Shown here in pieces: positions 52,355 through 61,944 of a stretch of DNA of 64,000 nucleotides. A model generated the notes under the pieces. It did no database searches. It was given only the letters and a program-made list of their open reading frames with translations, and was not told the DNA's origin. Source of the DNA: Azospirillaceae bacterium (GTDB lineage Bacteria; Pseudomonadota; Alphaproteobacteria; Azospirillales; Azospirillaceae); assembly GCA_028281465.1 (NCBI GenBank), contig JANQJV010000277.1, positions 30,124 to 94,123 of the forward strand, in the 5' to 3' direction. Positions within the stretch are counted from its first letter, which is position 1, and every line of letters begins with the position of its first letter. Position numbers and translations under genes: made by a program.

Positions 52355-53332
52355 TTATTGAATGAACCCGAGCTGGGTCAGAACAGCGGCATAGACTTCG
52401 GCTTCGCGGTCGATGAAGGCCCTGAAGTCACTCGGTCCGAGCAAGACCGACCGATACTGGAGCGCACTTTGAGCCTCGAAGGTCTTGTAGCTCTCCGTTT
52501 CCACCGCCCGAGCGATCGCATCGACCAGCACGGCCGCGTGTTCCGGATCCGCGTCCGCGTGCATCGCGAACGCACGCCACCGGCCAAGGGTGACGTCATA
52601 GCCAAGTTCTTGTGCTGTCGGCACGTCCGGGAGCACCGGCAGGCGTTGTTCGGAGAAGACCACCAGCGGTCGCAAATCTCCAGACTCGAGCAGACCGCGC
52701 GCCGGTCCGTATTCCTCGTACATTGCGTCGACCTGACCACCGAGCGTGTTGGACACCATTTCAGCCGAGCCGAAGGGCACGGCGGTCACTTCGGCCCCGG
52801 ACCGCAGGTTCCAAAGGCCGACCAGGGTCTCGTCAAATCCAGCAGCGCCGGTTATGCCGACCTTGATGGCGCCGGGATCGGCCTTGGCCGTCGCAATCAA
52901 GTCATGAATGGATTCAAACGGACTGTCGCTCGGCACAATAAACAGGCCCTGATCATACTGGACCCGCGTCAGGGGCATGAGAGTGTCGATGTCAATCCGT
53001 CCCAGCGCATGGGCAATCACCTGGTCCGGACCGATTGCCATCAGCGCATACCCGTCGGAACGCCGCTGGAGAAAATTGGCGTAGGCCGGGATGCCGCCGC
53101 CACCTTGAACGGAGATCGGCACAAGCGCTTGGCCGGTGATCTCTTCGAACGGCACGCCGACGGCGCGGACGAAGCGGTCGGTGCCACCGCCTGGACCGTA
53201 TTGGTGAACGACTTCAATGCTCCGGGACGGATACGTCTGAGCGTCTGCTCCGGTTGGGTTGGCCGCAACGGTCAGGGCGAGCGCCCAAATCGCGGCTAGG
53301 GTCGGAGCCGTTCTTCGCGGACTTGAAAACAT
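52355..53332 (-). CDS. tctC: Tripartite tricarboxylate transporter substrate-binding protein TctC/Bug type
   Basis: Periplasmic binding protein of 325 residues with a signal peptide (residues ~1-31, ending ADAQ) and the mature start TYPSRSIEVVHQYGPGGGTD, a classic Bug-family opening. GITGAAGFDETLVG, AEMVSNTLGGQVDAMYEE and LPDVPTAQELGYDVTLGRWRA (shown in parts) are family landmarks. ATG at 53332 has an excellent GGGAGGT ribosome-binding site, so the nine extra upstream residues are not used. It would capture a small organic acid for TctAB; its position behind an aminotransferase gene suggests an oxo- or hydroxy-acid. Confidence 0.93.
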   Translation of the reverse strand: MFSSPRRTAPTLAAIWALALTVAANPTGADAQTYPSRSIEVVHQYGPGGGTDRFVRAVGVPFEEITGQALVPISVQGGGGIPAYANFLQRRSDGYALMAIGPDQVIAHALGRIDIDTLMPLTRVQYDQGLFIVPSDSPFESIHDLIATAKADPGAIKVGITGAAGFDETLVGLWNLRSGAEVTAVPFGSAEMVSNTLGGQVDAMYEEYGPARGLLESGDLRPLVVFSEQRLPVLPDVPTAQELGYDVTLGRWRAFAMHADADPEHAAVLVDAIARAVETESYKTFEAQSALQYRSVLLGPSDFRAFIDREAEVYAAVLTQLGFIQ

Positions 53333-53392
53333 CGATTTACCTCCCGTCGAGCGATTCATCGTGATTGACGTCGATTGCGGCTACACCGATCC

Positions 53393-54637
53393 CTAACGCC
53401 GTCGCTGATCCTGGGCGCCATCCGCGGCCCCGCTCCTCGGCTGAACCGCTGCCGCCGGTGCGGCGGTTTCTTGCCGAAGTACGGCCATGGCGGCGGCGAC
53501 ACCACCGGTTTCGTGCGGCACCTCGGCCTTCGCCAACGCCATTTCGATGCCTGAAAGCGTGCCCAGCAGCATGGCATCGTTGAAATCGCCCAGATGGCCG
53601 ATCCGGAAAACCCGATCAGCCAGCTTTGACAAGCCGTTCCCCAACGAAATGTCGAAATGCTGGAGGGTTGTTGCCCTGAACGCGTCGGCGCTATGCCCTT
53701 CCGGCATCATGACGGCCGTCAGCGCGCCACTTTCCTGTCCCTGCTGCTGGCAAACGACCTGAAATCCCCAGGCCCGGACCGCCGCCCGGGTCGCCGCGCC
53801 GTGGCGGGCATGACGGGCAAACACGGTATCCAGCCCCTCCTCCTGCAGCATGGCGATTGCCTCATTGAGGCCAAACAACATATTGGTGGCAGGCGTGTAA
53901 GGAAAGTATCCGTTCGTGTTCGAATTACGCATGTCATCCCAGTCCCAGTAGGACCGTCGCATTCCGGCATGCCTCGATGCTGCCAACGCTTTCGGGCTAA
54001 CAGCATTGAAGGAGAGACCAGGTGGCAGCATCAAACCTTTCTGGGAACCGGACACCGCGACATCGACGCCCCAGGCATCGAAGCGAAAATCGATCGCCGC
54101 CAAACCCGAAATCGTGTCGACCATCAACAGGGCCGGGTGTTTTGCCGCATCGATCGCATTTCGGATTGCGGCAATCGGAGACACCGACCCCGTGGAGGTC
54201 TCGTTGTGGACCACACACACCGCCTTGATGGCATGGCCACGGTCGTCACGCAGCCGCGCCTCGATCGCATCGGCATCGGCGCCGCTGCGCCAGTCACCCG
54301 ACAGGAATTCCGGCTCCAGACCGAGCCGCTCGGCCATTTTCCGCCAAAGTGCGGCGAAATGTCCGGTCTCGTACATCAGGACCCGGTCGCCTTCGGACAA
54401 GGTGTTGACCAGGGCAGCCTCCCACGCGCCAGTGCCGGACGCCGGATAAATCACCACCTCACCGGCGGTGGTCTGGAAAACCCATTTCATCCCCTTCAAA
54501 GCGCCGCGGCCCACCTCGGCAAAATCCGGCCCTCGGTGATCGATGGTCTGGTGGGAGATCGCGCGGAGAATGCGATCCGGGACAGCGCTCGGACCCGGTA
54601 TCTGAAGGAAATGCCGGCCGGCCTTGCGCTGTGTCAT
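53393..54637 (-). CDS. Class V aminotransferase (serine/alanine-glyoxylate type)
   Basis: PLP-dependent enzyme of 414 residues resembling serine-glyoxylate or alanine-glyoxylate aminotransferases. Landmarks: QIPGPSAVPDRILRAIS (12-28), YPASGTGAWEAALVN (64-78), VVHNETSTGSVSPI (142-155), VDTISGLAAIDFRFDAWGVD (173-192) and the PLP lysine Lys200 in SGSQKGLMLPPG. The C-terminal 20 residues are Ala/Arg-rich. ATG at 54637 has a GGGAGG site. It leads the operon with tctCBA and diverges from the FAD-FeS oxidoreductase across 148 bases. A likely role is turning an imported or oxidised 2-oxo acid such as glyoxylate into an amino acid; this is inference. Confidence 0.9.
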   Translation of the reverse strand: MTQRKAGRHFLQIPGPSAVPDRILRAISHQTIDHRGPDFAEVGRGALKGMKWVFQTTAGEVVIYPASGTGAWEAALVNTLSEGDRVLMYETGHFAALWRKMAERLGLEPEFLSGDWRSGADADAIEARLRDDRGHAIKAVCVVHNETSTGSVSPIAAIRNAIDAAKHPALLMVDTISGLAAIDFRFDAWGVDVAVSGSQKGLMLPPGLSFNAVSPKALAASRHAGMRRSYWDWDDMRNSNTNGYFPYTPATNMLFGLNEAIAMLQEEGLDTVFARHARHGAATRAAVRAWGFQVVCQQQGQESGALTAVMMPEGHSADAFRATTLQHFDISLGNGLSKLADRVFRIGHLGDFNDAMLLGTLSGIEMALAKAEVPHETGGVAAAMAVLRQETAAPAAAVQPRSGAADGAQDQRRR

Positions 54638-54733
54638 AGCTGCCTCCCTTGTACGGGCCGGATCAACAGGTTGTAATTCCCGATTAAGACACACAGTGAA
54701 ACCGGTTTTTGCTAGCGCTGGCATCGAAGCCTG

Positions 54734-54746
54734 TCAAGTGCTAATG
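54734..54746. promoter_or_regulatory. Shared 13-base string upstream of two oxidoreductases
   Basis: TCAAGTGCTAATG here also occurs at 44167-44179 upstream of the PQQ dehydrogenase. Here it lies 40 bases before the preferred start of the FAD-FeS enzyme. Chance is a real alternative. Confidence 0.2.
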
Positions 54747-54785
54747 CTAAGTACGCACGCGATGTATCGGCTAAGGAACGGTGAG

Positions 54786-57689
54786 ATGCTGGAACAGGCT
54801 TTGCGGGCGGAGTTCTCGGGTGAATTACTGTTCGATGATTTCACCCGTGGACGTTACGCGACCGACGCGTCGATCTATCAGATTATGCCGATCGGCGTGG
54901 CTCTTCCCCGATCGGTTGAGGATATTCTGATAGCTTTGGAGGCCGCACGGCGCGCCGGCGTACCGGTGACCGCACGCGGCGGTGGAACCTCGCAATGCGG
55001 CCAAACCGTCAATCGTGGTCTCATTCTCGATAACTCCAAACATTTCAATCGGATACTAAAAATCGACGCCGAGAACCGGCGAGCACTGGTTGAGCCGGGG
55101 GTGGTGCTCGACGAACTGAACAGGGCGCTCAAGCCCCACCGGCTTTGGTTTCCGGTCGACGTCTCGACCGCGTCCCAAGCGACCATCGGCGGCATGACGG
55201 CAAACAACTCTTGCGGCGCGCGATCCCTACGCTACGGAACCATGCGCAGCAACGTCATTGCTATTCATGCCGTTCTAGCGGATGGCGCAATCGCCCATTT
55301 CGGCGAAGTCGGCCCCGGGACACACCTGGCCGATGCGGCCCGGGCAATCGCCAAAGACATGCTGGCTCTTGGCGCAGCCAACGCGGCACTGATTGACGCA
55401 CGGTTTCCGAAACTGAGTCGCCGGGTCGGCGGCTACAACCTCGACGCCTTGGTGACCAACGGCCATCCTGCAAACCTGGCCCACTTGTTGGTCGGTTCCG
55501 AGGGTACCCTCGGGTACTTCAGCGCGATCGAACTCAAGCTGTGGCCACTGGTCGGCGAGAAAGTGCTGGGAGTATGCCACTTTCCCACCTTTTATCAGGC
55601 GATGGAAGCCGCCCAGCATCTGGTGAAACTGGAACCGTTGTCGGTCGAACTGGTCGACGATACGATGATCGATCTATCGCGTCAAATACCCTTATTCCGG
55701 TCAACCATTGAAACTTTCGTACGCGGCGCTCCCAAGGCTCTGTTGCTCGTGGAGTTCGATGAGGGTTCGGCTCCGGCCAACGCGACCAAACTGGCACGCT
55801 TGGATGAACTGATCGGCGATCTCGGCCTGTCCTGGCAGGGCGAAGGCCGGCATTGGGGAGGTGCCGTGCAGATCACAGATCAGACCTTGCAGAGCCAGAT
55901 TGGCGAGGTTCGCAAGTCAGGCCTCAACATTATGATGTCGATGAAGCAAGAGGGCAAACCGATCTCATTCGTCGAGGACTGTGCGGTGGAACTGAAAGAC
56001 CTCGCCGATTACACAGCACGACTGACCGACGTGTTCCAGCGCCACGGCACCAACGGCACCTGGTATGCCCACGCGTCGGTCGGCTGCCTGCATGTCCGCC
56101 CAGTCCTCAATCTCAAACTCGAAGCCGATGTCAAAAAGATGCGGTCGATCGCGGAAGAGGCCTTCGCCATCGTGGCGGATTACAGAGGATCACATTCGGG
56201 CGAGCACGGCGATGGGATCGTCCGCTCTGAGTTCCACGAGAGGATGTATGGCCACGAGATCACCGACGCTTTCAAAGCCGTGAAAAACCGCTTTGACCCG
56301 CATGGATTACTCAACCCAGGTAAAATCGTCGATCCACCGCGAATGGATGATCGGCATCTGTTCCGATACCGGCCCGACTACACGGTGCCGCCACTGACCA
56401 GTGTTTTCGACTGGTCAGCCTACCCCGGCGCGGGCAGCGGCTTTCAGGGGGCGGTCGAGATGTGCAACAACAACGGAGCGTGCCGCAAACTTCAGGGCGG
56501 CGGGATGTGCCCGTCGTTCCGGGCCACCCGCAACGAACGCGACGTGACGCGCGGGCGCGCCAACAGCCTGCGTCTCGCGCTCTCTGGTCAATTGGGGCCG
56601 GACGCCCTCACCTCCGACGCCATGGCGGACACGATGACGCTGTGCGTCTCCTGCAAGGCGTGCAAGCGTGAATGCCCGACCGGAGTCGACATGGCGCGGA
56701 TGAAGATCGAGGTCCTGGCTGCGCGAGTGGCGACGCATGGCTTGTCGTTGCATGATCGTCTGGTCGGCTATCTGCCTGACTATGCACCGCTCGCCGCGCG
56801 CCTGCCCTGGGTTGCCAACGCGCGGAACACCATCCCCGGTCTGGCCAAGCTGCTCGAGCGGCCAACCGGTTTCACCGCAGCACGCCAACTGCCGGTTTGG
56901 TCGGGGCGTGTGTTCCGCAATCATGAGGCGGCCGACCGTGATCCCGAGGTCATCCTGTTCGCCGACACCTTTAACCGCTATTTCGAACCGGAGAATCTCC
57001 GCGCAGCGCTGCGGGTGCTGCGAGCCGCGGGTCGTCGGGTGGCGGTGGCGGATGACGCCGGGCGGCGCCCGCTGTGTTGCGGGCGAACCTTTCTCTCCGT
57101 TGGCTTGGTCGACCGGGCGCGGGCGGAAGCCGAGCGCTTGATCGCCGCGCTGGCCCCGCAAGTCGCCGCGGGTCGCCAAGTCGTCGGGCTCGAACCAAGC
57201 TGCCTTTTAACGTTACGGGACGAGATGCCGGCGTTGCTCCCGGGCGAAGCGACCCAGCGGATCGCGGACGCCGCAAAAATGCTGGAGGAGTATGTTGTCG
57301 AAGGGGCCGAGGCCGGGACCCTGTCCCTACCATTGCAGACACCAGCGCGGCGGATTCTGCTGCACGGCCATTGTCACCAAAAGGCCATGAACATCATGCC
57401 GGCCATTCAGCGCACACTCGCTCTGCTGCCCGACACCGAAATCGCCATCGCCGACACCAGTTGCTGCGGTATGGCCGGCACGTTCGGCTACGGGATTGAC
57501 ACCGAAGCGGTCTCCCGGCAGATGGGCGAGCTTAGCCTTCTGCCGGCGGTGCGTGCTGAGGGACACGACACGCTGATTGTCGCCGACGGCATCTCCTGCC
57601 GACACCAAATCGCGGACGGGGCTGCGCGCGTGGCGCATCATGTTGCACGGGTGCTTGACCTGGCTTTGTGCAAGAGTGCGCACCGATGA
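54786..57689 (+). CDS. FAD-binding and 4Fe-4S oxidoreductase (GlcD-GlcF-type fusion, YdiJ-like)
   Basis: A 967-residue D-2-hydroxyacid dehydrogenase-type fusion. The N-terminal FAD domain (vanillyl-alcohol oxidase type) shows VTARGGGTSQCGQTVNRGLI, ATIGGMTANNSCGARSLRYG and VGSEGTLGYFSAIELKLWP; the cap domain ends with GSHSGEHGDGIVRSEF and NRFDPHGLLNPGKIVDPP. The C-terminal FeS half has EMCNNNGACRKLQGGGMCPS, CVSCKACKRECPTGVDMAR, and two Cys-rich CCG motifs (RPLCCGRTF, DTSCCGMAGTFGYG) with LHGHCHQKA. The size and order match E. coli YdiJ-like D-2-hydroxyglutarate or lactate/glycolate dehydrogenases. ATG at 54786 has AAGGA 8 bases upstream; earlier in-frame starts overlap the divergent gene's control region. 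The substrate is probably the 2-hydroxy acid linked to the divergent transporter operon. Confidence 0.9.
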   Translation: MLEQALRAEFSGELLFDDFTRGRYATDASIYQIMPIGVALPRSVEDILIALEAARRAGVPVTARGGGTSQCGQTVNRGLILDNSKHFNRILKIDAENRRALVEPGVVLDELNRALKPHRLWFPVDVSTASQATIGGMTANNSCGARSLRYGTMRSNVIAIHAVLADGAIAHFGEVGPGTHLADAARAIAKDMLALGAANAALIDARFPKLSRRVGGYNLDALVTNGHPANLAHLLVGSEGTLGYFSAIELKLWPLVGEKVLGVCHFPTFYQAMEAAQHLVKLEPLSVELVDDTMIDLSRQIPLFRSTIETFVRGAPKALLLVEFDEGSAPANATKLARLDELIGDLGLSWQGEGRHWGGAVQITDQTLQSQIGEVRKSGLNIMMSMKQEGKPISFVEDCAVELKDLADYTARLTDVFQRHGTNGTWYAHASVGCLHVRPVLNLKLEADVKKMRSIAEEAFAIVADYRGSHSGEHGDGIVRSEFHERMYGHEITDAFKAVKNRFDPHGLLNPGKIVDPPRMDDRHLFRYRPDYTVPPLTSVFDWSAYPGAGSGFQGAVEMCNNNGACRKLQGGGMCPSFRATRNERDVTRGRANSLRLALSGQLGPDALTSDAMADTMTLCVSCKACKRECPTGVDMARMKIEVLAARVATHGLSLHDRLVGYLPDYAPLAARLPWVANARNTIPGLAKLLERPTGFTAARQLPVWSGRVFRNHEAADRDPEVILFADTFNRYFEPENLRAALRVLRAAGRRVAVADDAGRRPLCCGRTFLSVGLVDRARAEAERLIAALAPQVAAGRQVVGLEPSCLLTLRDEMPALLPGEATQRIADAAKMLEEYVVEGAEAGTLSLPLQTPARRILLHGHCHQKAMNIMPAIQRTLALLPDTEIAIADTSCCGMAGTFGYGIDTEAVSRQMGELSLLPAVRAEGHDTLIVADGISCRHQIADGAARVAHHVARVLDLALCKSAHR

Positions 57690-58135
57690 GCCCTCCCTTC
57701 CCAACAGGGGTGAGCCGACGTGACCGGCTGCGTGACGTCGTTGCCGGTCTTCCCCCACAGAGCTGTTCGATGCTTTGGTCTTGGAGCTGTCTCTGGAGTG
57801 GCGGTGCCTCAAGTCTGCAGCATACCGGGTAGATTTCGGGCACGGCTACAAGATTTCCAGTCGCGCCGAGAAACCGGCCAGAATCCGGGCGGGGCAACCC
57901 AGCATTTTGAGGTTGCCGAGGCATGCCTAGCAATCGGCTTGGCGCTCAGTTGGAGATCAAGGAGTCTCGCCGCACGCAAGGTAAGGCCAGCCGTACGGCG
58001 CCGGGACGGTTGTGCCGTTCTCGATCTTGGCGGTGTTGGCGGCGGTGTCGGCGAGCGTGCGCGCATGCCGACAAGTCCATGGATTCCTGGGCTCGACTTT
58101 GTCCATTCAGGTCGCACAACAAAGGGCTTCGGCCA
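57690..58135. other. Convergent intergenic region
   Basis: About 450 GC-rich bases between the FAD-FeS gene and the second chemoreceptor. Open frames of 100-140 codons are Arg/Pro-rich and carry no recognised motif. No clear terminator with a T-run was seen. Confidence 0.6.
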
Positions 58136-60850
58136 CTAGAACTCCTTCCAATCATCATCATCCGCCGAGGCGTGGCGCAAAGTTTCAACGGCGTCGCGAG
58201 ATTTGGCCGGTGCCACCGTCCGGGCTGGCGTTTCTGTCGCCGCTTTGCGGGCCGGGAGCGCCGCTGCTTTGCGAACCGGTGTTGGGTCCGGTTTGGCAAC
58301 CGGGGTTCCGGGTGCCGCAGCTCGACTTGTCGCTGCGGGTTTGGCTTTCGTGGCGGGCGGTTTGGGCTTCGTTGTGCGGGCCCACCCCGCGCCGGACGTG
58401 GCGACGATCTGGCGGCGCGGTGCGGCTGATGCGGCCGGTTCGGTCTGCCTGGATCGGACCACCGGCGCGGTGGGACGATCGGGGGGCGTGGCCGGGGCCG
58501 TGTCGAGCTGGAAGAAGGCAATCAGCGTGCGCTGCTGCTGGGCTTGGGTGTCCAATGCCTGAGCGGCCGCCGTGGCCTGTTCGACCAGGGCGGCGTTCTT
58601 TTGTGTCATTTCGTCGAGTTGGGAGACGGCAGCGTTGATCTCATCAATCGCTGTCGCCTGCTGTTTACTGGCCGCGGTGAAATCCTGGATCACCTCCGAG
58701 ACCTCGTTGACAGCATTGACGATACCTTCCAGGGCACTACCAGCGCGCTGAACCATGTCGACGCCGTTATGCACCTGGGTGTCGGAATCCAAGATCAACC
58801 CTTTGATTTCGCGCGACGCCTGGGCCGAACGCTGCGCCAGGATGCGCACCTCTTGGGCGACCACCGCAAAGCCCTTGCCGGCGTCGCCGGCGCGGGCCGC
58901 CTCGACTGCTGCGTTCAACGCCAGGAGATTGGTCTGGAAGGCGATCTCGTCGATGACCGAGATGATGTCGGTGATCTTCTTGGACGCCTGTTCAATGCGC
59001 TGAATTGCTTCGACGGCGGCATCGGCGATCCGGCTACCTTCGGCGGCGACCTGCCGGGCGTCAACCGCTTTGGCGCTGGCGCGATCGGCATTGTCGGCAT
59101 TGGTGCGCACCGTGGCCCCGAGCTGTTCCATGGAGGCCGCCGTCTCCTCCAAGTTGGATGCCTGTTGCTCCGTGCGTTCCGACAGATCGGCACTGCCAGT
59201 CGCCACTTCGGTGGCCGCTGCCGAAATGGTTTGGGTGGCCGCACCGACCTGCGCGAGAATGTCGGCAAGCTTGGCCGATGTGGTATTGAAGTCCGACTGG
59301 ATGCGGGCGAAGGCGCCCTGATATGATTTGTCCAGACGGCGGGTCAGGTCGCCCTGGGCCATGCTGCCGAGAGCGTCGCCGACATCGGCTATCAACCCGG
59401 CCATGGTTTCCGTCAAGCGGTTCAGGTCGTCGCTCAGGGATCGGTAGAAGCCGTCCTTGGCGGATACATCCAGGCGTTTCGACAAATCGCCGTCCGCCAC
59501 GGCGGCAACCAAGGTGGCGATTTCATCGCCCATCGCCTTTTCCCGGTGTTTTCGTTCCGCTTCGGTGACCGCCTCCCGCTCCAGACGTTGCCTGTCTTCC
59601 TGATCCCGCCGTTGCTTATCCAAGGCGTTGTCCTTGAACACTTGGACGGCGCATGCCATCTCGCCCAACTCATCAGAGCGTTCGCGACCAGGCACCTCCA
59701 CATCGAGCCGATTGGCTGCCAATTCCCCCATCGCCTTAGTCAGGACCGCAACCGGGCGGCCGATGCTGCGCGCGAGCAGGAGTCCGACAACGACGGCGCC
59801 ACCGACGATCGCAACCATGGCGAGGCCAAGCATGTTGCGTATGTCGATCGCTGGCCGGTCGATCTCGGCCACGTCCATCTCGGCCAAAACCGCCCAGCGG
59901 GTCCCCTGGAACTCGACAGGTGCATAGGCCGACAAAACGTCGACGCCACGGTGGTCGAGGCCCGTCATCACGCCGCTCCGCCCCGCCAGGGCCTCGCGCG
60001 CCATGGCGGTTTCGACCCGGCGGTTAAGGATCGTCGTGGTCTCGCTGAACCGGGAGTCGCTGCGCATGAGCAGGTCGGAACCGACAATGTAGGTTTCACC
60101 GGTTTCGCCGAGCCCCGTGGTACTTTGCATGATTGTATTGATGCTGCCGATCGGCATCTGGAACACCAAGGCACCATGCGGTTCTCCGGTGTGGTCGAAC
60201 ACTGGAGCCGCAATGAAGCTTGCGGCGGCACCACCGCTGGGGGCATAGGGGGCGAAGTCGCTGAAGGCCGTCGTGTTGGCCTGACTCCGTTCAGTCGCCT
60301 GCCGATAAACCGCAGCCAGGTCCGTTTCGCGCCAAGGGCCGTCGGTCAGACGGGCAACGAAATCCTGCTCCTTAGAGACGCTGTAGACGACCGTTCCGCC
60401 ATGATCGATGAGGAAAACGTCATAGTAACCACGCTGTGTCTGTAAGCGACGGAACCACTCGTGATATCGGGCATGGGCGGCGCTGTAGGCTGACCCGTCG
60501 CCGGGATCGCGTAGCCGGTCCCGCTCAACCGCCGGGTGCGGATTGTCGTCGATGTATAAGCGCCGCAGCCTCTCCCCAGCCTCGTTGCCCAGGGCCTCGA
60601 TGCCGGATTCGAACGACGTGAGCGCATCAATGACCATGTCATTTGCCGCCAATAGGCGGACGTCAGTCTCGATGGCGTTGAGAAAGCTCTGGAGTGCCGA
60701 CACCCGTGCTTCACGCACGGCCGTGAGTTCGGCCCGGGCCAGACGCTGCAGACCGGACTCGACCTGGATTGACGCGATGAGTCCGGTCACAACGACGGAC
60801 ACCACGACCAGACCGATGATCGCCACCGGCAGCTTCGTCGACAATCTCAT
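58136..60850 (-). CDS. Methyl-accepting chemotaxis protein with dCache sensor, stacked HAMPs and CheR tether
   Basis: Chemoreceptor of 904 residues. TM1 spans ~7-29 and TM2 ~340-365; the ~310-residue periplasmic part fits a dCache domain ([19 protein letters not shown] near 142, [16 protein letters not shown] near 225, [19 protein letters not shown] near 250). At least three HAMP-like units follow (around residues 366-420, 440-490 and 490-535; for example [20 protein letters not shown] and [19 protein letters not shown]). The signalling tip is [21 protein letters not shown] ~130-residue Ala/Pro/Lys-rich tail leads to the terminal DDDDWKEF, which fits the xWxxF pentapeptide that binds CheR. 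The ATG has AGGAG in front. Ligand unknown. Confidence 0.93.
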   Translation of the reverse strand: MRLSTKLPVAIIGLVVVSVVVTGLIASIQVESGLQRLARAELTAVREARVSALQSFLNAIETDVRLLAANDMVIDALTSFESGIEALGNEAGERLRRLYIDDNPHPAVERDRLRDPGDGSAYSAAHARYHEWFRRLQTQRGYYDVFLIDHGGTVVYSVSKEQDFVARLTDGPWRETDLAAVYRQATERSQANTTAFSDFAPYAPSGGAAASFIAAPVFDHTGEPHGALVFQMPIGSINTIMQSTTGLGETGETYIVGSDLLMRSDSRFSETTTILNRRVETAMAREALAGRSGVMTGLDHRGVDVLSAYAPVEFQGTRWAVLAEMDVAEIDRPAIDIRNMLGLAMVAIVGGAVVVGLLLARSIGRPVAVLTKAMGELAANRLDVEVPGRERSDELGEMACAVQVFKDNALDKQRRDQEDRQRLEREAVTEAERKHREKAMGDEIATLVAAVADGDLSKRLDVSAKDGFYRSLSDDLNRLTETMAGLIADVGDALGSMAQGDLTRRLDKSYQGAFARIQSDFNTTSAKLADILAQVGAATQTISAAATEVATGSADLSERTEQQASNLEETAASMEQLGATVRTNADNADRASAKAVDARQVAAEGSRIADAAVEAIQRIEQASKKITDIISVIDEIAFQTNLLALNAAVEAARAGDAGKGFAVVAQEVRILAQRSAQASREIKGLILDSDTQVHNGVDMVQRAGSALEGIVNAVNEVSEVIQDFTAASKQQATAIDEINAAVSQLDEMTQKNAALVEQATAAAQALDTQAQQQRTLIAFFQLDTAPATPPDRPTAPVVRSRQTEPAASAAPRRQIVATSGAGWARTTKPKPPATKAKPAATSRAAAPGTPVAKPDPTPVRKAAALPARKAATETPARTVAPAKSRDAVETLRHASADDDDWKEF

Positions 60851-60984
60851 GGTGACTCCTGGCCTCGACAGGCGGATCGCCCACAGGGTTTCAGCACGGC
60901 ACTGATTACCTGTCCATACCCGAATCCCCGCCGGCAGCCAAGTTTCCCGCGAGCCTCGCCAGTCCCTTCCAAAGGGCTTAGCGA

Positions 60985-61443
60985 TCAGTCGATACCAAGC
61001 CTAGCCTTGACCCGGCGCAACGCTTCGCCCCGGTCGCGATCGGAAATCTGCAGCAAGCCCCCGACCCGACGCATTAGGCTCGCTTCCAGGTGATGCAGTT
61101 GTCGGTCGGCCCAAACCACTTCCCACAGCATTTCGATCAGTCCGATCCGCTCATCATACTCCATCGCCGAGACCAGTCGGGAGGTGAAGCCATACCATTG
61201 GGTCGCATCGGCGGCCTCGCGTTCTGCCGCCTCGATCAGGGCTTTCGTATCCACATCACTCAAGTGGAATCGCGCTTTCACCAACTCGTGCACGCGTTGG
61301 CGTTCTTCGGCAGACACGGTGTCATCCATGCGTGCCGCTTCGACCAAGAGACAGGCCGTGGCCAGTTGCAGCCGGTCGGTCTGCGCCAGATGCGGCGCCT
61401 CGACCTCAGGGGCTTCGAATAGTCTTGTCAGCCGATTCCACAT
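60985..61443 (-). CDS. TerB-family protein
   Basis: A 152-residue all-alpha protein of the TerB (tellurite-resistance B-like) family. Seen: [31 protein letters not shown] (in parts), an acidic metal-site-like [61 protein letters not shown]. Such proteins often act at the membrane or with stress systems; no other ter genes are in the window. ATG at 61443 gives the usual family start. An alternative ATG at 61515 would overlap the upstream stop codon as ATGA and add 24 residues, which would imply translational coupling. Confidence 0.82.
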   Translation of the reverse strand: MWNRLTRLFEAPEVEAPHLAQTDRLQLATACLLVEAARMDDTVSAEERQRVHELVKARFHLSDVDTKALIEAAEREAADATQWYGFTSRLVSAMEYDERIGLIEMLWEVVWADRQLHHLEASLMRRVGGLLQISDRDRGEALRRVKARLGID

Positions 61444-61511
61444 GTCGGTGAGTGTAGGCCGATCTAGACGGCACGGCAATGCGAGATCGACCGGTCCGCT
61501 GTTGCAAGCCG

Positions 61512-61919
61512 TCATTCATGCAGCGCAAGACCCTTCGTCGCCTTGTCGACCGCTTTCTTGGCACCACGCAGCCCCAGCCCCACCAGGTCCAGATCATCGG
61601 GATCGTCTGCGGCGAAGGCATCCCGGTTGTCGGCATCGTGGCTGGTGGCGAACATCGCTGAAACGTAAGGCGCGATCGCCACGTCACGGGCCCACGCCTG
61701 GCGAAATGCCCTCTGCAAACCGGTTCGATCGGCAGCGAAGACCAAGACCGGTTGACCAAGCATGCGGCCATAGTGGCGCCCGGCGCCATCGACATAGGGC
61801 GCCCCGACGGCTTCGGGCGCCATGGTGACGATGCCCGTGGCCAAAAAGGCGACGACGTTGAGCTTCTGCCAGACGGCCAAATCGTTGCGCACGATGAGGG
61901 CGACTTTCGTGTCAAACAT
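61512..61919 (-). CDS. DUF2000-family protein
   Basis: A 135-residue protein of the DUF2000 family (peptidyl-tRNA hydrolase-like fold), function unknown. Landmarks: KVALIVRNDLAVWQKLNVVAF at the start and GRMLGQPVLVFAADRTGLQRA in the middle. ATG at 61919 has a near-perfect AGGAGG site, so the longer frame upstream is not used. It follows an AraC-type regulator by 25 bases, an arrangement often seen for this family, and precedes the TerB gene. Confidence 0.85.
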   Translation of the reverse strand: MFDTKVALIVRNDLAVWQKLNVVAFLATGIVTMAPEAVGAPYVDGAGRHYGRMLGQPVLVFAADRTGLQRAFRQAWARDVAIAPYVSAMFATSHDADNRDAFAADDPDDLDLVGLGLRGAKKAVDKATKGLALHE

Positions 61920-61944
61920 GGAGCACCTCCTCAAGGGCCCCAGA

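Noticed and set aside
54624..54785. Upstream in-frame starts for the FAD-FeS oxidoreductase
   Set aside because: They add residues that do not fit the family start and overlap the divergent aminotransferase start; the ATG at 54786 has an AAGGA at good spacing.
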